The notes beneath the pieces are model-generated. The model saw only the letters and a program-made list of their open reading frames with translations, did not search any database and had not been told where the DNA came from. Below are positions 1 through 5,924 of a stretch of DNA of 6,148 bases, piece by piece. The translations under genes were made by a program, and so were the position numbers. The stretch lies in the NCBI GenBank assembly GCA_002358975.1, contig DEPX01000113.1:1-6148 (forward strand), read 5' to 3'. Every line of letters starts with the position of its first letter. Position 1 is the first letter of the stretch. The DNA is from Micrococcaceae bacterium UBA3381 (lineage in GTDB: Bacteria; Actinomycetota; Actinomycetes; Actinomycetales; Micrococcaceae).

Positions 1-42
1 AGTGGAGTGACGCCGCCGGAGCACGTGCCATAATCCAAGGCA

Positions 43-59
43 GACTAGCTGCAGCAGTC
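43..59. repeat. Near-perfect dyad around a GCTGCAGC core
   Basis: GACT(A)GCTG on the left pairs with CAGCAGTC on the right, giving eight base pairs with one unpaired A at position 47 and no loop. The central GCTGCAGC (48-55) is itself an 8-bp palindrome. With no loop it suits a protein-binding site better than an RNA hairpin. It lies about 230 bp upstream of the putA start, so any role in putA control is inference, and it could belong to an upstream gene. Confidence 0.3.
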
Positions 60-90
60 AGCTTTGATCTGTGCAGCCAGATGGTTGGGG

Positions 91-150
91 ATTGCTAGCC
101 GGATATTCGGGTGGGTTTGACCTAGGAACTCTAATGTTCCGGCCAGCAAT
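91..150. repeat. Long inverted repeat, 13-bp arms with one mismatch
   Basis: Positions 91-103 (ATTGCTAGCCGGA) are complementary to 138-150 (TCCGGCCAGCAAT), with a single mismatch (A97 against C144) and a 34-nt spacer. The spacer and right arm contain a second, smaller inverted repeat, GGAAC (125-129) with GTTCC (136-140). It shares 138-140 with the long arm, so the two structures exclude each other. No T-run follows position 150, so this is not a standard intrinsic terminator. It could be a pair of binding sites for a regulator or a structured leader of an upstream transcript; the sequence does not decide. Confidence 0.4.
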
Positions 151-199
151 GCTAGGGCTGAGGTTTGAAAGATTGCGAGCCGCACGGTGCCGGCAACCC

Positions 200-227
200 T
201 GGTTTCTTCGGTATTATTGGCTATACT
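200..227 (+). promoter_or_regulatory. Possible putA promoter
   Basis: TATACT at 222-227 matches five of six bases of the TATAAT -10 consensus. The best -35-like hexamer at suitable spacing is TGGTTT at 200-205 (16-bp spacer), which is weak, but weak -35 boxes are common in actinobacteria. Transcription would begin near 233-235 and give a leader of about 55 nt. TATTAT at 212-217 is an alternative -10 box with no better -35. Both boxes lie between the long inverted repeat (91-150) and the dyad at 246-268. No promoter search was run. Confidence 0.35.
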
Positions 228-245
228 CGAACCTATTTTTCGTCG

Positions 246-268
246 TATGCTGTGTGTGTCACAACATA
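246..268. promoter_or_regulatory. Operator-like dyad in the putA leader
   Basis: TATGCTGTG (246-254) and CACAACATA (260-268) form 9-bp arms with one mismatch (C250 against A264) around a TGTGT spacer. The site lies just downstream of the predicted transcription start and about 20 bp before the putA start codon, a position where a bound repressor would block transcription. It carries TGTG/CACA half-sites, but their spacing is wrong for a CRP/GlxR site (TGTGA-N6-TCACA), so another regulator family is more likely. This PutA has no DNA-binding domain, so a separate regulator would be expected. Confidence 0.35.
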
Positions 269-280
269 GTGTCGTAAATC

Positions 281-285
281 GGGAG
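281..285 (+). promoter_or_regulatory. Ribosome binding site of putA
   Basis: GGGAG lies 4 nt upstream of the ATG at 290. It is a modest Shine-Dalgarno match with slightly short spacing. The next in-frame ATG, at 323 (codon 12), has no purine-rich site at a suitable distance, so 290 is the preferred start. Confidence 0.55.
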
Positions 286-289
286 CATC

Positions 290-3200
290 ATGCAGACAGC
301 ACCTCGTCGTCAAGCAGATATTATGCCGTGGCAGCTGGGTGATGCCGCGATCAACCAAGTGCGCAAATGGTTAGCGGCAGCCTCAGAGGTGAAACCAGAT
401 GCTTCGGCACAACAGCTATCAGGCGTACTGCAAGACCCGAACGGCTTAGATTTTACAGTCGGGTTCGTTGATAGGGTTATCCGGCCCGAGGATAATGTAA
501 CGGCAGCCGAAGCGTTGTCACATATTGCCGATGAGGCTCCTGAATTTTTGCCCTGGCATCTACAAATCGCGATCCGGGCAGGGGGCAAACTGGCCAACCT
601 GGCCCCAGGCGTAGTTGTTCCCGCCGCTCAAGCTGCCTTGCGAGCAATGGTTGGACATCTGGTTATCGACTCACGAGACAACCAATTGGGTAAAGCAATT
701 CGCAAGCTTCGCACCCCCGGGATCGATTTGAACATAAACCTGCTGGGCGAAGCGATTTTAGGCCAACAAGAAGCCGATAAACGTATCGCCGATACGCTGG
801 CACTAATTGCTCGCGATGATGTCGACTATGTGTCAGTTAAGGTATCGGCTACCGTCGCCCCACATAACCACTGGGCACACGATGAGGCAGTGGACAACAT
901 TGTCGAAAAACTCCGGCCGGTTTACCGTGCCGCCATGCAAGCAGAACCGGTTACCTTCATCAATTTGGACATGGAGGAATATAAAGACCTCCAACTGACC
1001 CTGGATGTTTACCGCAAACTTATTTCGGAACCCGAGTTTCAGCATTATTCCTCGGGTATCGTACTTCAGGCCTATCTTCCTGACGCTTATCAGGCCATGG
1101 TCGATCTGCAGGCGTTTGCCGCCCGGCGGGTTGCCGATGGGGGAGCGCCGATTAAGGTTCGTGTGGTTAAAGGGGCGAATCTGCCCATGGAACAGGTGCA
1201 AGCTGCCATACACCGTTGGCCACAAACGGTATGGCCCACTAAGCAGGATACCGATACCAATTACAAACGGATGCTTAACTACGCACTGACCACTGAACGA
1301 TTGGCCAATGTGCATCTCGGCGTTGCCGGCCAGAATTTATTTGATATCGCTTTGGCATATTTGCTGCTTCAACACCGCAACATACCGGTGCATGATGGGC
1401 CGGTGGATTTTGAAATGCTGTTGGGCATGGCCAGCGCACAAGCCGAAGCTGTGAGGGCCGATGTGGGGCGGTTGTTGCTGTACACTCCGGTGGTGCATCC
1501 AGACGAGTTCGACGTGGCTATTTCGTATCTAGTGCGCAGGCTGGAGGAAGGTGCCTCAGAAGACAACTTCATGTCGGCGGTTTTTGAGCTGGACGACGAG
1601 TCTATGTTTCAACGTGAAGCCGATCGTTTTTTAGCCTCGCTAGAACAGCTGGAAAACGAAGTTGATTTCGTGCCTGAGCCACGGCGAAAACAAAACCGCC
1701 AGACCGAAGACTTCTCGAAGCCTTCAGCCAGCGCTTTTACCAACGCTGCCGACTCCGACCCGGACCTACCGGTTAACCGTGACTGGGGCCGCCAGATCAT
1801 CGCGCGTATGGCCACCTCCCAATTGGGCCAGACTGTGGTCGATGCCCATCGCATCGAATCTGAAGATCAATTGGACGCGACCATCACGGCGGCGCAACAA
1901 GCCGGTTCCATCTGGCAAGAGTTGCCGTTAACAACTCGCTCACAGGCTTTGATTCGGGTTGGTGACCACTTAGCTGCTGTGCGGGATCAACTCATTGAAG
2001 TGATGGGTGCCGAGACCGGCAAGACTATTGACCAGGCGGATCCAGAGGTCTCCGAAGCCATCGATTTTGCTCGTTTTTACGCAGCACAATGTCTGCAACT
2101 CGACCAGATACCAGGGGCCAAGGCCCACCCGGTGGCGTTAACCGTAGTGACCCCGCCGTGGAACTTCCCGTTAGCAATCCCCACCGGTTCAGTGGTCTCA
2201 GCATTGGCCGCCGGATCCCCGGTGATGTTCAAACCCGCACCGCAGGCCCAACGTACTGCTGCCGTCATCGCCCAAGCCATCTGGGCGGCACTGGATGAAT
2301 TTGAGCTATCCCGTGAACTGGTCCAGTTTGTCGTAGCCGAAGAATCCACTATCGGTACCAGCCTGGTCACGGATCGTCGTGCCGAACGGGTTATTCTGAC
2401 CGGAGGATATGAAACCGCGCAGTTATTTACCCAATTACGGCCCGATATTCCGCTATTTGGCGAGACCTCAGGCAAAAACGCGATTATTATTACCCCATCG
2501 GCAGATTTGGATCTCGCCGTGGCAGACGTGGTGGATTCCGCCTTTAGTCATGCCGGACAAAAATGTTCGGCCGCGTCTTTGGTGATCCTGGTGGGCCAAA
2601 CAGCCATGAGTAAACGCTTCCACCGCCAACTACTAGATGCGGTGAATTCACTGGTCGTAGACCACCCCGACAACCCACAAGCCCAAATGGGACCGGTCAT
2701 TGATGTGCCCGGCGATAAACTGCAGCAAGGGCTCACCCAACTGGAAGCCGGCCAACGCTGGCAGCTCAAACCGCGTCAACTGGATGACACCGGCCGACTC
2801 TACTCACCGGGCGTGCGTTCCGGGATCAAGCCAGGTTCGCAATATCATCTGACCGAATACTTTGGCCCGATACTTGGCGTCATGTCTGCCAAAACCTTGG
2901 ACGAAGCCATAGATTACGTCAACGCCGTGCCCTACGGCTTGACCTCCGGTATCCACTCGCTGGACCCGGATCAAATCGGCCACTGGGCGGAGCGTATCAC
3001 AGCCGGAAATCTGTATATCAACCGCGGCATTACCGGTGCCATTGTGCGTCGACAACCCTTCGGTGGATGGAAACGTTCCTCGATTGGTCCCGGCGCTAAA
3101 GTGGGTGGACCCAACTATTTGTTGGGGCTGAATGATTGGACTGATGATCCTGCCTCTTTGCCTGTCGTAACAGATATATGGGCTGATGAACTGTTTCAGG

Positions 3201-3856
3201 CACTGGCATCGATAATCGAAGACGACGATGCTACCTGGTTGCAAGCAGCTGTAGCCCACGATGCCCAGGCCGTAAACACCTTCACCGGTCAACGTGACGT
3301 ATCAGATTTGCAGGTGGAGATTAATGCGCTGCGTTACCGGCCGGTTCCGGTAACGATACGCGCGGCAAATGTCACCTCGGCAAGACTTGCACAGACGGTG
3401 CGCGTAGCTTTTGGCGGAATTCGGGTGCAGCAGGCGGTAGCAACGGGTCAGGGCACAGGTGTGTTACCAACCAATGTCGTTTCGCTGCCGACAACCGCAC
3501 CACGACAATTGACCCAGGTGTTTACTGGTACCAATGTCGAGGTTGTCTTTGAAAACACCAATACCTGGATACAGCGTGCCAACCGCCTGGCTGAAACCGA
3601 CCCGGCACAAGAAACCGGTCGCATCCGTCTAGTTGGCTCTGAGGAGCGAACCGACACAATAACTGCCACGGCCCACAGCCCAGAAACCGCGCTCTATACT
3701 CAGCCGGTCACCTCGGCAGGTCGGCTAGAAATGTTGCCGTTTCTTCGTGAACAATCAGTGACCATGACGGCACACCGGTTTGGTACGCTCAACGATTTGC
3801 CCCAGCGCGCACTGGGCGAAATACAGTTTGGTCAGACGCCATCCGTTAGTCCTTAG
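290..3856 (+). CDS. putA: Bifunctional proline dehydrogenase / L-glutamate gamma-semialdehyde dehydrogenase (PutA)
   Basis: Oxidises proline to pyrroline-5-carboxylate (FAD; electrons to quinone), then glutamate semialdehyde to glutamate (NAD+), with channelling between the sites. It is 1188 residues and intact. An N-terminal helical arm (about 50-130) precedes the proline dehydrogenase barrel (about 145-435), with NLLGEAILG at 150-158, NLDMEEY near 225-231, LQAYLPD near 259-265, RVVKGANL at 291-298 and the proline-binding YLVRRLEE at 413-420 (R416, R417). After a linker (about 460-500), the aldehyde dehydrogenase shows PWNF (N625), GETSGKN (E725), GQKC (catalytic C759), EYFGP at 856-860 and PFGGWKRS at 923-930. 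Residues from about 960 form the extra C-terminal domain of long PutAs, a degenerate dehydrogenase-like fold that supports oligomerisation and channelling. There is no N-terminal ribbon-helix-helix, so it is not an autorepressor. Gln348 replaces a usual His. Its 3' end overlaps the convergent small gene by 11 bp. Confidence 0.97.
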   Translation: MQTAPRRQADIMPWQLGDAAINQVRKWLAAASEVKPDASAQQLSGVLQDPNGLDFTVGFVDRVIRPEDNVTAAEALSHIADEAPEFLPWHLQIAIRAGGKLANLAPGVVVPAAQAALRAMVGHLVIDSRDNQLGKAIRKLRTPGIDLNINLLGEAILGQQEADKRIADTLALIARDDVDYVSVKVSATVAPHNHWAHDEAVDNIVEKLRPVYRAAMQAEPVTFINLDMEEYKDLQLTLDVYRKLISEPEFQHYSSGIVLQAYLPDAYQAMVDLQAFAARRVADGGAPIKVRVVKGANLPMEQVQAAIHRWPQTVWPTKQDTDTNYKRMLNYALTTERLANVHLGVAGQNLFDIALAYLLLQHRNIPVHDGPVDFEMLLGMASAQAEAVRADVGRLLLYTPVVHPDEFDVAISYLVRRLEEGASEDNFMSAVFELDDESMFQREADRFLASLEQLENEVDFVPEPRRKQNRQTEDFSKPSASAFTNAADSDPDLPVNRDWGRQIIARMATSQLGQTVVDAHRIESEDQLDATITAAQQAGSIWQELPLTTRSQALIRVGDHLAAVRDQLIEVMGAETGKTIDQADPEVSEAIDFARFYAAQCLQLDQIPGAKAHPVALTVVTPPWNFPLAIPTGSVVSALAAGSPVMFKPAPQAQRTAAVIAQAIWAALDEFELSRELVQFVVAEESTIGTSLVTDRRAERVILTGGYETAQLFTQLRPDIPLFGETSGKNAIIITPSADLDLAVADVVDSAFSHAGQKCSAASLVILVGQTAMSKRFHRQLLDAVNSLVVDHPDNPQAQMGPVIDVPGDKLQQGLTQLEAGQRWQLKPRQLDDTGRLYSPGVRSGIKPGSQYHLTEYFGPILGVMSAKTLDEAIDYVNAVPYGLTSGIHSLDPDQIGHWAERITAGNLYINRGITGAIVRRQPFGGWKRSSIGPGAKVGGPNYLLGLNDWTDDPASLPVVTDIWADELFQALASIIEDDDATWLQAAVAHDAQAVNTFTGQRDVSDLQVEINALRYRPVPVTIRAANVTSARLAQTVRVAFGGIRVQQAVATGQGTGVLPTNVVSLPTTAPRQLTQVFTGTNVEVVFENTNTWIQRANRLAETDPAQETGRIRLVGSEERTDTITATAHSPETALYTQPVTSAGRLEMLPFLREQSVTMTAHRFGTLNDLPQRALGEIQFGQTPSVSP
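3332..3355 (+). repeat. Perfect 9-bp hairpin inside putA
   Basis: CGTTACCGG (3332-3340) and CCGGTAACG (3347-3355) are perfect reverse complements around a CCGGTT loop. They encode part of RYRPVPVTI (about residues 1015-1023) in the C-terminal domain of PutA. The stem is GC-rich and should fold stably in mRNA. It has no T-run and is about 500 bp before the stop codon, so it is not a terminator. It may be a by-product of the encoded Arg/Pro/Val codons. Confidence 0.4.
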
Positions 3857-4085
3857 GAATTTGCGTGGTGGCATCGTCTTTATTCGCATAGCTGCCCTTT
3901 TGCTTGTCGTAAGCACGCAACTGTACCCACATACACACAATCACCCCGATGGCCAAAATAACCCAAGACTGCTGAGTGCCAAAGATTTTCTCATCATTGA
4001 GCACCACTGCCAACAGTTCAACCAGCACGATGATGATAGCCCCAATCCCGGCACCCAGTAGGCCGGCCTTAAGTCTTCCCGGCAT
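3846..4085 (-). CDS. Small two-helix membrane protein, unknown function
   Basis: I do not recognise a family. The 79-residue product has two strongly hydrophobic segments, about residues 9-29 (Gly/Ile/Leu/Val-rich, with an acidic Glu23 inside) and about 40-56 (around SWVILAIGVIVCMW). They are joined by a short polar loop, NDEKIFGTQQ. Basic residues before the first segment (R4, K6) and after the second (R57, K61, K63) predict both ends in the cytoplasm and the loop outside. A polar, charged tail ends in IPKD. I place the start at the ATG at 4085, not the in-frame ATG at 4094, because the latter is part of the Shine-Dalgarno sequence. It follows the ABC half-transporter gene by 30 bp on the same strand, so co-transcription is likely. 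Its stop lies within the end of putA. It could be an accessory subunit or an unrelated envelope protein. Confidence 0.75.
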   Translation of the reverse strand: MPGRLKAGLLGAGIGAIIIVLVELLAVVLNDEKIFGTQQSWVILAIGVIVCMWVQLRAYDKQKGSYANKDDATTQIPKD

Positions 4086-4087
4086 AT

Positions 4088-4100
4088 GGATCATCTCCTT
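4088..4100 (-). promoter_or_regulatory. Near-perfect extended Shine-Dalgarno sequence that decides the small gene's start
   Basis: On the minus strand this reads AAGGAGATGATCC. It matches 12 of 13 bases of AAGGAGGTGATCC, the complement of the usual 16S rRNA 3' end. The ATG inside it (4094-4092) is in frame with the small gene but abuts AAGGAG with no spacer, so it cannot be served by this site. The ATG at 4085 lies 9 nt after AAGGAG, which is good spacing. This implies efficient translation starting at 4085. Confidence 0.8.
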
Positions 4101-4115
4101 AAAAACGATGTCGGC

Positions 4116-5924
4116 CTAATCTGCAAGGGAGTCCTGCCAGGCATAATATAGCTGCGAGAACTGTCCACCGGCGGCAATCAGCTCGTCTGGGGTTCCGTCT
4201 TCGATAATCTGCCCGCCCTCAACGACTAATACTCTATCGGCAATCATTACCGTTGAAAGTCTGTGCGCAATAATAAATGAAGTCCTGCGCCCCAAAAGCT
4301 CTTCTAGCCCTTGTTGCACCACGGCTTCGGTTGGAGCATCCAATGACGACGTCGCCTCATCAAGGATCAAAACGTTTGGGTTGGCCAAAAACGCGCGTGC
4401 AAAGGAAATCAATTGGCGTTGCCCAGCAGACATTCGACCGCCTCGGGCGCGTACATCAGTATCGAATCCTTCAGGAAGGCGCTCGACAAATTCACGTGCG
4501 CCAATGGCTTCTGCGGCAGCAATAATTTCATCACGGCAAGCATCCGGATTACCTAAGGCAATATTATTAGCCACCGAACCCGAAAACAGGTAGGACTCCT
4601 GGGTAACCATCACGATATTGTCCGTTAACGTATCTTGTGAGATGTCCTTCAGATTGACGCCGTCTAAAGTAATAGCGCCGTCGGTGACATCATAAAATCG
4701 GGCCAGCAGTTTTGCGATGGTAGATTTGCCGGCACCGGTTGAGCCCACAATGGCTACGGTTTGTCCCGCAGGTATGTGCAGTGATGTCGGGTGGAGTACC
4801 ACGGGCAACTGGGGTGCATAGCGAAACGTAACATTATCGAATACGATTTCGCCGTCTACCGAGGACAAATCTACCGGTATTTCAGGATCGGTGACCGCTG
4901 GTCGCTCGGCCATAAGTCCGGAGATTTTTTCTAAAGCCGCCACAGCGGATTGAAACGTATTGTAAAAATTGGCAATCTCGTCGATGGGTTGGAAAAACCG
5001 TCGGGCGTATAGCACCAAGGCGACCAATACACCCACCTGAAGTTGATCACCGAGCACCCGGAAACCACCGACCATCAGCACCGCGGCGATAGTAATCGTA
5101 GAAAGCCAACGCAACATCGGCTGGTATATCCCAAACAACTGGACGGATCGTAGCGACGACTGTCGGTGATCTTCGGCTAACTGTTCATACCGGGCACCAT
5201 TTGCGCGTTGACGACGATAAGCCTTTACCGCACGGATGCCGGTGACGGTTTCAACAAAATGCGCGATCAGTCGGGCAGCGTTGGTCCGAATTTGGCGGTA
5301 GATGACGGAAGAACGTTTTTGAAACCACACGGTGAGCATCGTGGCGGGTACTAGCAGCCCTGCCATCACCAGCCCGGATGGCATATCCATGGTCACGATG
5401 AGCACCATGGTAAACACCATCTGCAACACAGAGCCAACCATGATATCCAGCCCGGAGTTCAACAGCTGCGCTAAGGCATCCATGTCGGTGGTTTGACGTG
5501 CTACTGTACGTCCCGAAGCGTAGGTTTCATGAAACGTCATATCCAAACGCTGGGTGTGTAAAAATAAGCGTTTACGTAACCGAAACAGCATATTTTGTCC
5601 GATGGTCATATTCCACCGAACAAAGACATACATCAAACCGCCGGCCGAAATCGCGGCAACAATCTGGGCTGCGGAGGCGGCAATGGCAGGCACCGGGTTG
5701 CCATCCAATAGGGCCGGCAACCCCCGATCAATACCCCATGCAATAATTGCAGGACCAGCCACCGTCATCAGTTGAGTCAACACGACAATCAGTGACACGC
5801 CGACCAACTGCCAGGTATATGGCTTTAGCAAGCTCCCCAGCAGCCGCAGGGAAGCGCGACGTTCATCCTTGGTCATCTGCCAATAGCGAGTTGAGTCGCC
5901 ACGGGTTCTACCAGGACCGCTCAT
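4116..5924 (-). CDS. ABC half-transporter: membrane domain fused to ATPase (second gene of pair)
   Basis: A 602-residue exporter-type subunit with a six-helix membrane domain followed by an ATPase domain. Hydrophobic segments lie near residues 39-61, 85-104, 157-178, 183-201, 268-289 and 293-307. The ATPase domain (about 358-602) is complete: Walker A GSTGAGKST (394-402), Q-loop Gln442, signature MSAGQRQ (498-504, a mild variant of LSGGQ), Walker B VLILDE (518-523) with catalytic Glu523, D-loop SSLD (526-529) and switch His554. By sequence it should therefore hydrolyse ATP. Its ATG overlaps the TGA of the upstream ABC gene, so the two are probably translationally coupled and form a heterodimer in the cytoplasmic membrane. 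The two-gene layout resembles actinobacterial pairs such as mycobacterial Rv1273c/Rv1272c. Neither the substrate nor the direction of transport can be read from sequence; lipid, drug or peptide export are all possible. Confidence 0.93.
   Translation of the reverse strand: MSGPGRTRGDSTRYWQMTKDERRASLRLLGSLLKPYTWQLVGVSLIVVLTQLMTVAGPAIIAWGIDRGLPALLDGNPVPAIAASAAQIVAAISAGGLMYVFVRWNMTIGQNMLFRLRKRLFLHTQRLDMTFHETYASGRTVARQTTDMDALAQLLNSGLDIMVGSVLQMVFTMVLIVTMDMPSGLVMAGLLVPATMLTVWFQKRSSVIYRQIRTNAARLIAHFVETVTGIRAVKAYRRQRANGARYEQLAEDHRQSSLRSVQLFGIYQPMLRWLSTITIAAVLMVGGFRVLGDQLQVGVLVALVLYARRFFQPIDEIANFYNTFQSAVAALEKISGLMAERPAVTDPEIPVDLSSVDGEIVFDNVTFRYAPQLPVVLHPTSLHIPAGQTVAIVGSTGAGKSTIAKLLARFYDVTDGAITLDGVNLKDISQDTLTDNIVMVTQESYLFSGSVANNIALGNPDACRDEIIAAAEAIGAREFVERLPEGFDTDVRARGGRMSAGQRQLISFARAFLANPNVLILDEATSSLDAPTEAVVQQGLEELLGRRTSFIIAHRLSTVMIADRVLVVEGGQIIEDGTPDELIAAGGQFSQLYYAWQDSLAD

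Larger units (their letters stand above)
1..289. other. Non-coding region upstream of putA
   Basis: I see no convincing gene here. A GTG-initiated 68-codon frame at 71-277 has a Cys/Trp/Arg-rich composition unlike a real protein, no recognisable motif and no good ribosome binding site, so I treat it as chance. At the left edge, one plus frame is open from position 3 to a TAG at 96-98 (about 31 residues) and another ends at a TAA at 31-33. Either could be the tail of a gene starting outside the window, but neither is recognisable. The region is instead rich in dyad symmetry (43-59, 91-150, 246-268) and ends with a plausible -10 box and ribosome binding site, which fits a regulatory region for the downstream catabolic gene. 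Confidence 0.6.

Noticed and set aside
251..263. CRP/GlxR-type site in the putA leader
   Set aside because: The TGTG and CACA half-sites are too close: 3 nt lie between 5-bp halves instead of 6, and the left half ends in T rather than A.
71..277. 68-codon GTG-initiated frame upstream of putA
   Set aside because: Cys/Trp/Arg-rich composition, no motif and no credible ribosome binding site. It spans the inverted repeat and the likely promoter, so non-coding use is more plausible.
833..1315. 160-codon minus-strand frame inside putA
   Set aside because: It lies opposite highly conserved proline dehydrogenase motifs and its translation has no domain-like pattern. It is a shadow of the real gene.
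2804..3292. 162-codon minus-strand frame inside putA
   Set aside because: It lies opposite the conserved C-terminal aldehyde dehydrogenase motifs and has no recognisable features of its own.
3702..3726. Interrupted hairpin (AGCCG/CGGCT plus ACCT/AGGT) in putA
   Set aside because: A 3-nt bulge splits two short stems, and the region encodes a conserved part of the PutA C-terminal domain. Probably chance.
3801..3816. CCCAG-CGCGCA-CTGGG hairpin near the end of putA, as a terminator
   Set aside because: The stem is only 5 bp and neither strand has a T-run after it. It lies inside coding sequence.
3870..3900. GGCA...TGCC followed by CTTTT after putA, as a terminator
   Set aside because: The stem is only 4 bp with a 19-nt loop, and it lies inside the coding region of the small membrane gene.
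3780..4061. 93-codon plus-strand frame across the end of putA and the small gene
   Set aside because: It overlaps two better-supported genes. The minus-strand reading gives a coherent two-helix membrane protein with an excellent ribosome binding site.
4092..4094. ATG at 4094 as the start of the small membrane gene (82 residues)
   Set aside because: This ATG is part of the extended Shine-Dalgarno sequence and has no spacer from AAGGAG. The ATG at 4085 has correct spacing.
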